Source: Bacteroidales bacterium
GTDB taxonomy: Bacteria > Bacteroidota > Bacteroidia > Bacteroidales > F082
Direction of reading: 5' to 3'
DNA: 64,000 nt
Assembly (NCBI GenBank): GCA_024400295.1
Contig: JAKSNA010000010.1
Location: 1-64,000, forward strand
Position numbers and translations under genes: made by a program. This document shows, piece by piece, positions 1-9,096 of this stretch. How positions within the stretch are numbered: position 1 is the first letter of the stretch; each line of letters starts with the position of its first letter. Under the pieces are notes generated by a model. That model did not search any database, was not told the origin of the DNA, and worked only from the letters and a program-made list of their open reading frames with translations.

Positions 1-60
1 GAGTTGAGGCGTTTTCAGTCGGTGAGTTGAGGCGTTTTCAGTCGGTGAGTTGAGGTTTTG
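1..60. repeat. 23-bp tandem repeat at the apbE 3' end
   Basis: Two full copies of a 23-bp unit (1-23 and 24-46) and a partial third (47-55) begin at the window edge, so more copies may lie outside. The unit reads GAGTTGAGGC followed by GTTTTCAGTCGGT. 23 is not a multiple of three, so each copy shifts the apbE frame. The present stop codon is formed inside the repeat. Confidence 0.85.
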
Positions 61-1001
61 ATTTTCCCGTCTTCGACATAAATGAAATAGGCCTCAACGT
101 CTTTTTCGTGTTCAAGCAGCTCGATGGCTTTGTCTCGTCCGACCAACATGCAGACGGAGGCAAGGCAGTCGGCCCATGTCGCATTCTCGGCGATGACGGT
201 GGCACTCAGGAGGTCTTGCGGCACAGGATAGCCGCTCTTCGGGTCGATGCTGTGCGAATAGCGGACACCGTCTTTCTCGATGTATTTCCTGTAATTCCCT
301 GATGTCACGATGCCTTTGTCCCTGAGGTTTATTTTGATTTGAACTGAACGCTCCGAATCGAAGTTCTCAGCGGGTTTCTCAATCCCGATGACCCACTCCT
401 CGCCGTTTGGCTTCGTGCCTCGTGCCATAATCTCTCCGCCGACATCAACGAGATAGTTGAAAATACCGTTGGTTTCCAGCAGCTTGCCGACCAAGTCGGC
501 AGTGTAGCCCTGCGCCACGGCATTGAAGTCGAGTGTCATGTTGGGATTCGCTTTCACGACTTTATCGCCAGTGATTTCAATTTTCCGGTAATCAACGAGT
601 TGACGGATGGAATCCACCATTTCAGGTGTCATCTCAAGTTCTTTTTTATAATGGAAGCCCCATGCCGAGACTAATGGTCCTATAGTTGCGTCAAAAGCGC
701 CGCCTGAGAACTCCGATGCTCTGCGCGACCACTCGAAATTGTCTTTAAATATCTGATCCACAACGACATCTTCGTTGCGGTTCACTCTTCTGATGATTGA
801 ATTTTCATTCCAAAGCGAGACGGAGTTGTCAACGGCCTCGAAAATCGAGTCTATTTCATTTTCAAAGCTGCGTCCGTCTTCGTCGAAATAAGTTATCGAG
901 AAATAGCTTCCCTGCGTCACGCCGGCGTAATTAACCTTTTGCGGTCTGTCGCATGAAGTCAAAAGCAACAGAACAGGTAAAAATAAAATGAATTTTCTCA
1001 T
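15..1001 (-). CDS. apbE: FAD:protein FMN transferase (ApbE family lipoprotein)
   Basis: ApbE enzymes move FMN from FAD onto a Thr of flavoproteins such as NqrB, NqrC and RnfG on the outer face of the inner membrane. The 328-aa product starts with a lipoprotein signal (lipobox LLTSC, Cys17). It carries family motifs in order: TQGSYFSITY near the N-terminus, GAFDATIGPLVSAWGF near residue 105, LDFNAVAQGYTADLV near 160, GGEIMARG, and HSIDPKSGYP near 255, followed by TWADCLA. Length is normal for the family. It lies 11 bp downstream of the T9SS plug-domain gene on the same strand, so the two are probably co-transcribed. The last residues (KTPQLTD) come from a 23-bp tandem repeat, so the natural C-terminus may have been altered. 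Annotation is firm; its flavoprotein target is not in the window. Confidence 0.93.
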   Translation of the reverse strand: MRKFILFLPVLLLLTSCDRPQKVNYAGVTQGSYFSITYFDEDGRSFENEIDSIFEAVDNSVSLWNENSIIRRVNRNEDVVVDQIFKDNFEWSRRASEFSGGAFDATIGPLVSAWGFHYKKELEMTPEMVDSIRQLVDYRKIEITGDKVVKANPNMTLDFNAVAQGYTADLVGKLLETNGIFNYLVDVGGEIMARGTKPNGEEWVIGIEKPAENFDSERSVQIKINLRDKGIVTSGNYRKYIEKDGVRYSHSIDPKSGYPVPQDLLSATVIAENATWADCLASVCMLVGRDKAIELLEHEKDVEAYFIYVEDGKIKTSTHRLKTPQLTD

Positions 1002-1012
1002 TGAAGTCAGCT

Positions 1013-2287
1013 TTATTTATCGTCGTGCGACTTGACCGTTTTGCAGCCGATCAGCATGTCATAGTTCATCATCGGGTCGTGCATATACACGTAAATGGTG
1101 TAGTTGTTGTTGGTTTCCCAGAAGCTCCCGTTGATTGGCTCCAATGTGGAAATGCCTGTGTCTCTGTCTTTTATGACGTACATGTAATCGTAGTGGCCTT
1201 GTTTCAGCATGAGGCCTTTGCGGTAGCAGTTGCTGTTGAAGTCGTACTCCATCTTTGAGTTTTCGTCGAGTCGCCAGTTGGTTATCGCGCCGAGGATATA
1301 GATATCTCGGTCGTTCATGTAAGGCCATTCGAGCGAGAAATCGACACGGGCGTAGTCTGCCTCTTTGTGCGGGTCGAGGTTTTGGCGTTCGAGGTAGATG
1401 CTCATTGCACCATGAATGTCGCCCTCCTCCGTCCATGTGACCGTGTTGCGTTTTCTGTCCTGATAAAGCGTCACAACGTAATATTCTTCCTCGCGATAGA
1501 CGGTTCTTGTCCTTTCCGGACGGTTGTTAAATTCGCTCGTGTTTATTCTGATGAATTGATTGCCAGGCTCAAACACGAGTTTGCTGTTTTCGATGTAAAC
1601 AAGTTTGTCGGGATAGATATATGTCGGTTTCAGACCTGTGACGGCATTGTCCCATCGGCCGTTCTGTTGTATCGTGACGTTTGAATATTCATCGGGGCGG
1701 TTGTTGAACAAGCCCTGACAGCTTATCTCAAGGTCAATCTCCTGTTTGTTCTTCCCGAGCGACATGTCGTAAGGATAGCGAGGCATCCTTGTCTGTATCG
1801 AACATTGATCCTCAACGACAAAAAATCTTCTTGTGAAATAGACGTCGTTTTCGTCATCGCCCGTGACCACAAGCAGATAGTTGCCCGAGAGCATTGGTTT
1901 CATGTCTTCTGTCGGGAAAACAATGTCGAAATGAACGTAGTCGATGAACGTGTTCAGCGAGAACTCGAAATTCATGATTTCGCCCTGCTGGAAACCATCA
2001 ATGTACTGATGTTTCTGTAAATCAGAGGGTTGCCAGCTGTTGTCGCAATGAACGAATGTGTAATGAAGATACGGTGCCTCGCTTCCGAGTACGTCAAATT
2101 CGAGATGAAGCGCGTTCTCAAGGTTGTTCAATGAGATTATAGGCTTGTCGAGTTCAAATCCGGTGGGGTAAAGCTGTACTGTCATCACGTCGTCGCGGTA
2201 GTTTTTGTCGGCATCAACGACGAAATCTTGGGCAAAGGCATTTGAGTAAATTGATAATATTAAGACAATCAACAGTTTATGTTTCAT
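1013..2287 (-). CDS. Type IX secretion system plug-domain protein (DUF5103)
   Basis: The 424-aa protein has a signal peptide (MKHKLLIVLILSIYSNAFAQ) and reads as a secreted beta-rich protein of the DUF5103 family, whose N-terminal domain is known as the type IX secretion plug and is found with the SprA translocon in Bacteroidetes. Segments such as LHYTFVHCDNSWQPSDL, FPTEDMKPMLSGNYLLVV and GAITNWRLDENSKMEYD are typical of this family; the last resembles a carbohydrate-binding-like fold. It is the first gene of a two-gene minus operon with apbE. A -7 element TATTTTTG lies on the minus strand at 2317-2310, just upstream. The family assignment rests on recognition of the sequence pattern. Its exact role in this organism is inference. 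Confidence 0.8.
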   Translation of the reverse strand: MKHKLLIVLILSIYSNAFAQDFVVDADKNYRDDVMTVQLYPTGFELDKPIISLNNLENALHLEFDVLGSEAPYLHYTFVHCDNSWQPSDLQKHQYIDGFQQGEIMNFEFSLNTFIDYVHFDIVFPTEDMKPMLSGNYLLVVTGDDENDVYFTRRFFVVEDQCSIQTRMPRYPYDMSLGKNKQEIDLEISCQGLFNNRPDEYSNVTIQQNGRWDNAVTGLKPTYIYPDKLVYIENSKLVFEPGNQFIRINTSEFNNRPERTRTVYREEEYYVVTLYQDRKRNTVTWTEEGDIHGAMSIYLERQNLDPHKEADYARVDFSLEWPYMNDRDIYILGAITNWRLDENSKMEYDFNSNCYRKGLMLKQGHYDYMYVIKDRDTGISTLEPINGSFWETNNNYTIYVYMHDPMMNYDMLIGCKTVKSHDDK

Positions 2288-2309
2288 CTGACTGATATTT
2301 TATTAGGTC

Positions 2310-2317
2310 CAAAAATA
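2310..2317 (-). promoter_or_regulatory. -7 promoter element for the plug-domain/apbE operon
   Basis: TATTTTTG on the minus strand matches the Bacteroidetes TAnnTTTG element and sits 23 bp upstream of the start codon. No clear TTTG -33 box was found. Confidence 0.5.
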
Positions 2318-2350
2318 ATAAAAATCTCTAAAATGAAAGAATGAAATCTT

Positions 2351-2640
2351 AATCTTTCCTTTGTTTTTGGAAAGTTATATTCATTTCAAAATTATTCCTC
2401 TGACTTTTTTCAAAAACAGCCGATTATTCCTCTGACTTTTTTGAAAACTGAAAATGTTTCCTCTTTTTCAGGAAAAAATTCGGAAATCTTTCCTTTATTT
2501 TAGGAAAGAATATTCATTTCAAAATTATTCCTCTGACTTTTTTCAAAAACAGCTGATTATTCCTCTGACTTTTTTGAAAAATCAGTTATTATTCCTCTAT
2601 ATTTTTTCAAAAAATGCAGATTATTCCTCTGACTTTTTTA
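2351..2640. repeat. Direct-repeat region upstream of the AAA/DUF4143 gene
   Basis: This non-coding A/T-rich stretch contains a near-identical block of about 98 bp twice (about 2351-2448 and 2485-2582, offset 134). A shorter core, TTATTCCTCTGACTTTTTT, occurs about six times, near 2392, 2423, 2525, 2556, 2589 (variant) and 2621. The cores are followed by C or G and a run of A, so many can form weak T/A hairpins. No coding sequence is supported here. The repeats end about 10 bp before the promoter of the next gene. Confidence 0.85.
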
Positions 2641-2649
2641 AAAAATGAT

Positions 2650-2657
2650 TATCTTTG
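2650..2657 (+). promoter_or_regulatory. -7 promoter element for the AAA/DUF4143 gene
   Basis: TATCTTTG followed by CAGC matches the Bacteroidetes -7 consensus. It lies 16 bp upstream of the start codon and directly after the repeat region. Confidence 0.65.
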
Positions 2658-2673
2658 CAGCAAAATTTGAAAC

Positions 2674-4041
2674 ATGTATATAAGTAGAATTATTGATAAT
2701 CAACTTATTGAATGGAAAAATTCTGCCAATCACAAGCCGCTGTTGCTGCGAGGTGCGCGTCAGGTCGGAAAGTCGAGTGCGGTGAAGCATCTCGCGGAGA
2801 GTTTTGATTATTATATTGAAGCGAATTTTGAACGGAAGCCGGAACTGAAATCGTTGTTTGAACAGGTGACAGACGTGAAGGAGCTGTCGAGCAGGTTGGG
2901 AATGATGTATGGGAAGCCGATTGTTCCGGGTAAAACGTTATTGTTTCTCGATGAAATTCAGTCGTGTGTGGATGCAATAAAAAGACTGTGGTTCTTTAAG
3001 GAAGACTTTCCCGAATTGCATGTCATTGCAGCCGGCTCGCTGCTTGAGTTTGCGTTGAAGGACTTGACTTCTTTTGGCGTGGGGCGGATACGTTCGCTTT
3101 TCATGTATCCGTTGTCCTTCGATGAATTCCTTAATGCTCAAGGGAAGCAGTCCTGGGTCGTGGAGAAACAAAATGCGCAGTATGACAAGCCTTTGTTTGA
3201 GGCTCTCCATTCTGAACTCGTGCAGCAGTTTCGCACTTTTTTGATGGTGGGTGGTATGCCGGCAAGTGTGGCTGCATGGGTCGAAACTCATGATTATCAA
3301 GTGTGTTTGGCAGAACAAGACGATATACAACAGACATATTATGATGATTTTGTGAAATATAAGGAAAAACTTGATCCAACTCTTTTGCGTAATACTCTTC
3401 AGAGTGTTGTCATTCAAATCGGAAAAAAATTCGCTTATAGTAAGGTCGATGGGAACTATAAACCGGAAGATGTCAAGAAAGCCCTTGCAATGCTCTGCGA
3501 TGCCGGAATCATCAAGAGGGTCAGTCATACGGCGGCGAATGGTCTGCCATTTGGCGCTGAGGTCAATGATAAATTCAGAAAGTATATTTTTCTCGACAGC
3601 GGGCTTTTACTGAGGATTCTTGATATTGATTTCGGACGGGCTACCGAGATTACGGATCTGATTCTTGCAGGAACGGCGGAAAATCTTGTAAATAAAGGCG
3701 GACTCGCCGAAATGGTTTTGGGTTGGGAGATGATAAAATATGGCAACCCGCGTGCTCAACAAGACCTTTATTACTGGGAAAATCTTGATAGAGGCGCAAC
3801 TTCTGAAGTCGATTATGTGATTGCAAAAAACATGAAAGTCGTCCCTGTTGAAGTCAAGGCAAATGTCACAGGCAAGATGAAAAGTCTGCGCGTTTTCATG
3901 AATAAAAAACATCTGACAGAAGCTTACAGATGCTCTCTCGAAAATTTTTCATTTGTTGAGTATTCAGATGAAAATGACGATGGTGCCGTCAGGAGAATCA
4001 TGATTAATCCGTTGTATGCCGTATCAAATTTTGTAAAATAA
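2674..4041 (+). CDS. AAA ATPase with DUF4143 domain
   Basis: The 455-aa protein is an AAA_14/DUF4143-type ATPase, a family very widespread in Bacteroidetes whose cellular role is not settled. The N-terminal half has Walker A (GARQVGKSS, about residues 26-34) and Walker B (LLFLDEIQ, about 88-95), followed by a sensor-like AAGSLLEFAL segment. The C-terminal half has the DUF4143 pattern, including FLDSGLLLRILDI and a nuclease-like end (YYWENLDRGATSEVDYVIAK then VVPVEVKAN). The D..VEVK arrangement resembles PD-(D/E)XK folds, but catalysis is unproven. It has its own promoter behind an unusual direct-repeat region. Its stop codon is 4 bp before priA, so priA may be read from the same message. Product class is firm, function unknown. 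Confidence 0.88.
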   Translation: MYISRIIDNQLIEWKNSANHKPLLLRGARQVGKSSAVKHLAESFDYYIEANFERKPELKSLFEQVTDVKELSSRLGMMYGKPIVPGKTLLFLDEIQSCVDAIKRLWFFKEDFPELHVIAAGSLLEFALKDLTSFGVGRIRSLFMYPLSFDEFLNAQGKQSWVVEKQNAQYDKPLFEALHSELVQQFRTFLMVGGMPASVAAWVETHDYQVCLAEQDDIQQTYYDDFVKYKEKLDPTLLRNTLQSVVIQIGKKFAYSKVDGNYKPEDVKKALAMLCDAGIIKRVSHTAANGLPFGAEVNDKFRKYIFLDSGLLLRILDIDFGRATEITDLILAGTAENLVNKGGLAEMVLGWEMIKYGNPRAQQDLYYWENLDRGATSEVDYVIAKNMKVVPVEVKANVTGKMKSLRVFMNKKHLTEAYRCSLENFSFVEYSDENDDGAVRRIMINPLYAVSNFVK

Positions 4042-4045
4042 AGTT

Positions 4046-6526
4046 ATGGAAAGAAAAACATATTTCGCTTCGATAATCCTGCCGATACCGGTGCCGGGGA
4101 CGTTCTCATACCGCGTGCCGTTCGAACTGAATGATGCCGTGCGCGTGGGACAGCGTGCCGTCGTACAGTTCGGAAAAGCTAAGATTATGTCGGGCCTGAT
4201 AAGTGAGATAACAGAGCAAGTTCCTGATTGTGAACAGATTAAATATATAACCGATGTCATAGATGTTTTCCCCGTCGTGAATGACATCCAACTGAAATTT
4301 TGGCAGTGGATCTGCGACTATTACCTCTGCGAGATCGGCGAAGTGATGCAGGCTGCGTTGCCGTCGGCGATGAAGCTTTCGAGCGAATCGAAAATCATGC
4401 TTTCTGATGAGTTTGAACTCGACTCGCAACCGCTCAACGACTTTGAATATCTTATCGTCGAGGCTCTGCAGATACAACCTAAACTCACCATCAGCGAAGT
4501 GAGTAAAATCATTGGTTATAAGAAAGTTATGCCTCTTGTAAAGACAATGATCGACAAAAATATCATCGTGATGGAAGAGGAACTCGATAATAAGTTCAAG
4601 GCGAAGTACGAGCGGTTTGTCGCGCTCGCACCACAATATCGCGGCGATTCCGCCATGCATGAACTGATGGACGACCTCACCAAACGTGCCTACAAACAGC
4701 TCGAAGTGGTGATGTCATTCTTCGTCCTCGGTGGAACAGCCGACAACGACATCCTCGCGTCCGAACTGCTGAAAAAAGCCGACGCAAACAGCTCCGTCCT
4801 CAAGGCCCTCGCCGAAAAAGGCGTCTTCGATGTATATGAGAAAAAGGTCAGCCGACTGAAAAGCTTTAAGGCACTTAATGATGTCTCTTCAATTCAACTG
4901 ACTGAAAAACAACAGATTGCATTTGATGAGATTCATCAGGGCTTTGAAAAGAAACTGCCAGTACTGCTTCACGGCGTCACTTCTTCAGGAAAGACCGAGA
5001 TTTACATAAAACTCATTCAGGAGGCAATCGATAATGGCAGGCAGGTCCTTTATCTCTTGCCGGAAATAGCTCTTACTGAACAGATAATCAATAGGTTGAA
5101 GAAATATTTCGGCGACAAGGTCGGTGTTTATCATTCACGTTACAGCGACATGGAACGCGTGGAGATCTGGAATCAGGTCCTTGACTTTGAGAAGACCAAA
5201 TCACCGAAATATCAGGTTGTGATAGGCTCACGCTCTTCAATATTGCTGCCTTTCTCTGACCTCGGACTTGTCATCGTCGATGAGGAGCATGACACTTCTT
5301 TCAAACAGGTTGATCCCGCTCCGCGTTACAATGCCCGTGACCTCGCGATTATCCTTGCGAAAATGCACGGTGCCGATGTCCTTCTCGGCTCCGCGACGCC
5401 TTCGTTCGAGAGTTATTTCAACGCGCGTCAGGGACGCTATAAACTTGTCACATTATCAGAACGTTACGGCGGAGTGCAGATGCCTGAGATCGTCATTGAT
5501 GACATGCGTGTGGAGCGTCGCCGCAAGCTGATAAAGGCGAATTTCGGCAGTGTACTCGTTGATGCGGTGAAAAACACGCTCGAAGAAAAGAACCAAGTCA
5601 TACTTTTCCAAAACCGCCGCGGCTTCTCGCTCAGGCTTGAATGTGGTGTCTGCAACTGGATTCCGCAATGCATAAACTGCGATGTGTCAATGACTTACCA
5701 TAAATCGCAGAATGTATTGAAATGCCATTACTGCGGCTACACGATGAGCGTCCCGGGCGAGTGCCCGTCGTGTCACAGCACCGACGTGAAGATGAAAGGC
5801 TTCGGGACAGAGAGGGTGGAGGAGGACCTGAGCGTTATTTTCCCTGAAGCCCGATGTGCACGTCTCGACCTCGACACCACACGGTCTAAAAACAGCTATC
5901 AGTCGATCTTCGAACAGTTCAGGAACCGTGAGACCGACATTCTTGTCGGCACTCAGATGGTGACAAAAGGACTTGACTTCGACCACGTGAAGACCGTGGG
6001 AATCCTCGACGCCGACAGCATGTTGTCGTTCCCCGACTTCCGTGCGTTTGAGCGTGGCTTCCAGCTCATGGAACAGGTCAGCGGGCGTGCCGGACGAAAA
6101 GGTGAGCGCGGAAAGGTCGTGATACAGACCATGCAGCCCACACACCCCGTCATTTTGAATGTCATCAGACATGATTATGTGAGATTTTATGAGGAACAGA
6201 TGCCGATAAGAAGACAGTTCGGCTACCCGCCGTATTTCCGCCTCATCCTCATACGGCTGAAGCATGCCGACTACGACAGGCTCAATGTGGCAGCCGACAG
6301 TTTCGTGAAGCAGCTGCGTCCCGTCTTCAGGCAGAATCTACTCGGCCCGGAGTATCCTGTCGTCTCAAGAATTAAGAATCAATACATAAAACAGGTTCTC
6401 ATCAAGATTGACAGAAACTCGAATACGTTGAAGGTCAAAGAGATAATAAAGAAGAACATTGACACGTTCAAACACATTCAAGACTTCAAGTCGGTGACAG
6501 TGAGCGTTGATGTTGACCCGAGCTGA
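4046..6526 (+). CDS. priA: Primosomal replication restart helicase PriA
   Basis: PriA recognises stalled forks and reloads the replicative helicase. The 826-aa product has the N-terminal DNA-binding region (YFASIILPIPVPGTFSYRVP), then helicase motif I (HGVTSSGKTEIY, about residue 312), motif II (VDEEHDTSFKQ, DEEH box), a zinc-binding insertion with paired cysteines (CGVCNWIPQCINC then CHYCGYTMSVPGECPSC), and motif VI (QVSGRAGRKGERGKVV). Length is typical for Bacteroidetes PriA. It follows the DUF4143 ATPase by 4 bp with no separate promoter evident. A bidirectional hairpin terminator lies about 90 bp downstream. High confidence. Confidence 0.97.
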   Translation: MERKTYFASIILPIPVPGTFSYRVPFELNDAVRVGQRAVVQFGKAKIMSGLISEITEQVPDCEQIKYITDVIDVFPVVNDIQLKFWQWICDYYLCEIGEVMQAALPSAMKLSSESKIMLSDEFELDSQPLNDFEYLIVEALQIQPKLTISEVSKIIGYKKVMPLVKTMIDKNIIVMEEELDNKFKAKYERFVALAPQYRGDSAMHELMDDLTKRAYKQLEVVMSFFVLGGTADNDILASELLKKADANSSVLKALAEKGVFDVYEKKVSRLKSFKALNDVSSIQLTEKQQIAFDEIHQGFEKKLPVLLHGVTSSGKTEIYIKLIQEAIDNGRQVLYLLPEIALTEQIINRLKKYFGDKVGVYHSRYSDMERVEIWNQVLDFEKTKSPKYQVVIGSRSSILLPFSDLGLVIVDEEHDTSFKQVDPAPRYNARDLAIILAKMHGADVLLGSATPSFESYFNARQGRYKLVTLSERYGGVQMPEIVIDDMRVERRRKLIKANFGSVLVDAVKNTLEEKNQVILFQNRRGFSLRLECGVCNWIPQCINCDVSMTYHKSQNVLKCHYCGYTMSVPGECPSCHSTDVKMKGFGTERVEEDLSVIFPEARCARLDLDTTRSKNSYQSIFEQFRNRETDILVGTQMVTKGLDFDHVKTVGILDADSMLSFPDFRAFERGFQLMEQVSGRAGRKGERGKVVIQTMQPTHPVILNVIRHDYVRFYEEQMPIRRQFGYPPYFRLILIRLKHADYDRLNVAADSFVKQLRPVFRQNLLGPEYPVVSRIKNQYIKQVLIKIDRNSNTLKVKEIIKKNIDTFKHIQDFKSVTVSVDVDPS

Positions 6527-6615
6527 AAATCCTGAAGTTGCGGAATGAAATTTTCGATGGGATCCGAATTTGCATGGGTTGGTGGAGATTAGACTCGGCT
6601 GCCTGAAACCATGAA

Positions 6616-6643
6616 AAAAGGGAAACCTTCCGATTTCCCTTTT
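6616..6643. terminator. Bidirectional terminator between priA and the ExbD operon
   Basis: A perfect 10-bp stem, AAAAGGGAAA (6616-6625) with TTTCCCTTTT (6634-6643), has an 8-nt loop and T runs on both strands. It separates two convergent transcription units. Confidence 0.8.
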
Positions 6644-6664
6644 CTGCATTATTATAACTTAATG

Positions 6665-7126
6665 TTACTGTTCGCCTTTACGGACTGAGTAGTTGATACG
6701 GAATGCGCCGCATTTACGGAGTTCCTGCTTGACGTCGGTGACGAGACCCATTCTCACTTCCTCATGGATTTTGAGTGATGTGGTGAGAAGAGGACGGTCG
6801 GCTTCGGCGCGGTCGAGACGTTCCTGTTCGATGAACGGGATGATGTCGTCGATACGTGCGTACTGGTCATTGAGCTGGATACGTGATTCAGTACCATACA
6901 GTTTCGCATTTGTCGGAGGGCCGATGTAGATGAAGCTGACGAGAGATTTCTTCTCAAGCTTCTGAACTTCTGTCGCTTCCGGCAATTTCATCTTGACTTT
7001 CAATGATGTTTCGCGCATTGAGGTTGTCACCATGAAGAAGAATATCAGCATGAAGATGATGTCAGGCATGGAGCCGGTAGAGATTGCCGGAACTTCCTTA
7101 GCTTCGTTTTTTCTGAATTTTGCCAT
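6665..7126 (-). CDS. ExbD/TolR family biopolymer transport protein (second copy)
   Basis: ExbD-type proteins pair with ExbB/TolQ proton channels to energise TonB or related envelope machines. The 153-aa protein has a short cytoplasmic tail, one membrane segment (about residues 20-38) preceded by the conserved motif SMPDIIFML with the proton-relay Asp22, and a periplasmic domain. It is the last gene of the exbB-unknown-exbD-exbD minus operon, 15 bp after the preceding exbD. Two ExbD paralogues beside one ExbB is common in Bacteroidetes. No TonB gene is present in the window. Confidence 0.9.
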   Translation of the reverse strand: MAKFRKNEAKEVPAISTGSMPDIIFMLIFFFMVTTSMRETSLKVKMKLPEATEVQKLEKKSLVSFIYIGPPTNAKLYGTESRIQLNDQYARIDDIIPFIEQERLDRAEADRPLLTTSLKIHEEVRMGLVTDVKQELRKCGAFRINYSVRKGEQ

Positions 7127-7141
7127 AGTTTTTCTCTCCTA

Positions 7142-7717
7142 TTATTTGATTTCTTCAGGTTCGGCCTCTGAGATACGCACCGGCACAGCCTTGTTCACGG
7201 CATCGAGTTTGTCTTTGTCTGTGATGTCGGCATAATGTTGCTGGAAGTATTTCATTGCGACTTCTTCTCTGAGTTCATTGAAAGCTTTCGCTAATTCATT
7301 TTGAACGGCGATGTACATCATATAAGAAGTACCGCGGTCATTCTTAAGTGATACGACACCTTTGTTTGTCATAAAGCTGCCGATAAGCTCGATGTCTTTT
7401 GTCTCCACTTCCGGAGCTTTCTCATCGTATGGTTTCGGTGTGATGAAATCCTTGGTGATGTCCTTGAGTGTTGACACATCGCCCGGCTTTCCGTTCACCA
7501 TGAGCTTGTCGTACTTGTTGATCATGACGTTCAAAATGTTTCTTTCTTTCACTTTGACATCCATGTCAGGGTTTTCTACCGGTGGTGGCAGACGACGGGT
7601 GATACCGCTGTCTGTATCCATCGTAGTGGTAACGAGGAAGAATATCAACAGCAAGAAAGAGATATCGGCCATTGAACTGGCGTTGATTTCCGGTACTTTC
7701 TTTTTCTTACGAGACAT
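7142..7717 (-). CDS. ExbD/TolR family biopolymer transport protein (first copy)
   Basis: This 191-aa ExbD-like protein has a lysine-rich cytoplasmic start, the motif [16 protein letters not shown] with the conserved Asp18 at the start of its single membrane helix, and a longer periplasmic domain than its neighbour. The extra length includes a segment around [20 protein letters not shown]. It follows the four-helix membrane protein by 17 bp in the same operon. The two ExbD copies are clearly diverged, which suggests a heteromeric ExbD partner set for one motor; that is inference. Confidence 0.9.
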   Translation of the reverse strand: MSRKKKKVPEINASSMADISFLLLIFFLVTTTMDTDSGITRRLPPPVENPDMDVKVKERNILNVMINKYDKLMVNGKPGDVSTLKDITKDFITPKPYDEKAPEVETKDIELIGSFMTNKGVVSLKNDRGTSYMMYIAVQNELAKAFNELREEVAMKYFQQHYADITDKDKLDAVNKAVPVRISEAEPEEIK

Positions 7718-7734
7718 GATAATTTCCTTCCTTA

Positions 7735-8160
7735 TTATTTGTTAATGAGTTTCGAAACGGCTGAATAGATCACAGCTGCGATTGTGGCACCGATGACGAT
7801 ATAGACGAACACCATGAAGAAGTCAACGAATGACTCGACACCTCTTGTGACGCCCATTGATTCAAGATATTCCATTGGAAGTGTTGAGCCTTTCGCGAGC
7901 AGCCAGGCGAGAAGTGCCACGACGGCCGCTATAGCGATGTAAAGACCTATTGACTTGATGCTCTTCGGATTGATGATGATTCCGTAGATAGGTGCAAACA
8001 AAATCGCAACCACAGTCAATCCAAGCATGCAATATGCAAAGCCCATTGCCGTGCCAACGCTTTCCTGACCAGATACCAAAACGATGATGGCGAAGATGAC
8101 GTTGAGAGCCATGAGGCCTATGAGACCATATTTGCAGTATTTTGATAATTTATCGACCAT
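7735..8160 (-). CDS. Unknown membrane protein in the ExbB/ExbD operon
   Basis: The 141-aa protein has about four hydrophobic helices (roughly residues 12-30, 38-60, 72-90 and 112-135) with short loops and lysine-rich ends, and no motif I can assign. It sits between exbB (20 bp upstream) and exbD (17 bp downstream), and a similar small membrane gene in this position is a recurring Bacteroidetes arrangement. It may be a structural accessory of the proton-channel complex. That role is inferred only from position. Confidence 0.72.
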   Translation of the reverse strand: MVDKLSKYCKYGLIGLMALNVIFAIIVLVSGQESVGTAMGFAYCMLGLTVVAILFAPIYGIIINPKSIKSIGLYIAIAAVVALLAWLLAKGSTLPMEYLESMGVTRGVESFVDFFMVFVYIVIGATIAAVIYSAVSKLINK

Positions 8161-8180
8161 GATTCTTCTGTTTTGTTAGA

Positions 8181-9011
8181 TTAGTTTTTCTTTGAATAAG
8201 CGTGGAGCATGTCCATGAAAGTGATTGATGAATCTTCCATGTCATTGACGATGCCTTCAATCTTGTTGAGGATGAAGTTGTAGCAGATCTGAAGGATGAC
8301 AGCGACGATAAGACCGAACACTGTTGTCAAAAGAGCAACCTTCATACCGCCTGCAACGACTGTCGGGCTGATGTCACCTGCTGCTGCGATAGCATCAAAT
8401 GCCTCAATCATACCGATAACTGTTCCCATGAATCCCAACATAGGTCCCAAGGCGATGAACAGTGAAATCCAGCTCGCGCCGCTTTCAAGGTTGCCTGTCA
8501 TGACTGAACCGTATGAAACGATTGATTTCTCGACTTCTTCAAGACCGTCGTTGTAGCGCATGAGGCCCTGATAGAAGATGCTTGCGACCGGACCGCGTGT
8601 GTCACGGCAGAGGTCTTTGGCTTTCTCGATGCCGCCCTTGTTGAGCGTGGCTTCAAGTTCTGTGAGAAGCTTCTTTGTGTTTGTCGTGCTTAATGTCAGA
8701 TAGATGATTCTCTCAATTGACACTGCCAAACCGAGAACCAAGATTAACAGGATGACGCTCATGAAGCCCCAGCCACCATCGATGAACTGTTTCTTCAAGA
8801 CTTCGTGGAATGTGGCATCTGTCTCAGGTGCTGCCAACGGGTTTGACTGAACTGGTGCAACTTCCTGTACAGGTGCTGCTGCTGGAGCCTCAGTGACTTG
8901 TTCTGTCTGAGCCTCAACTGGTTGTGCGTTCTCTTCTTGTGCGAGAAGTGTGTTGCTGATTCCGAATGTCAAGAATCCTGCAACTGTGAGTAAAGCAAAT
9001 AACTTTTTCAT
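8181..9011 (-). CDS. MotA/TolQ/ExbB family proton channel
   Basis: The 276-aa protein is the proton-conducting subunit of an ExbB/ExbD-type motor. It begins with a hydrophobic signal-like segment and a low-complexity Ala/Pro/Glu/Gln linker up to about residue 65. The TolQ core follows: a first helix (SVILLILVLGLAVSIERII), a cytoplasmic domain, and paired C-terminal helices with the typical WISLFIALGPMLGFMGTVIGMIEAF and GGMKVALLTTVFGLIVAV. The N-terminal extension is longer than in E. coli ExbB and is typical of Bacteroidetes members. It is the first gene of a four-gene operon. No promoter match was clear upstream. Confidence 0.92.
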   Translation of the reverse strand: MKKLFALLTVAGFLTFGISNTLLAQEENAQPVEAQTEQVTEAPAAAPVQEVAPVQSNPLAAPETDATFHEVLKKQFIDGGWGFMSVILLILVLGLAVSIERIIYLTLSTTNTKKLLTELEATLNKGGIEKAKDLCRDTRGPVASIFYQGLMRYNDGLEEVEKSIVSYGSVMTGNLESGASWISLFIALGPMLGFMGTVIGMIEAFDAIAAAGDISPTVVAGGMKVALLTTVFGLIVAVILQICYNFILNKIEGIVNDMEDSSITFMDMLHAYSKKN

Positions 9012-9096
9012 GATTTGAAATGTTGATTACTACTTTTTTGTTGTTGATTTAATTGATTTTCTTTTATTTAACTTTAATTTAATTTTTGTTTTCATG

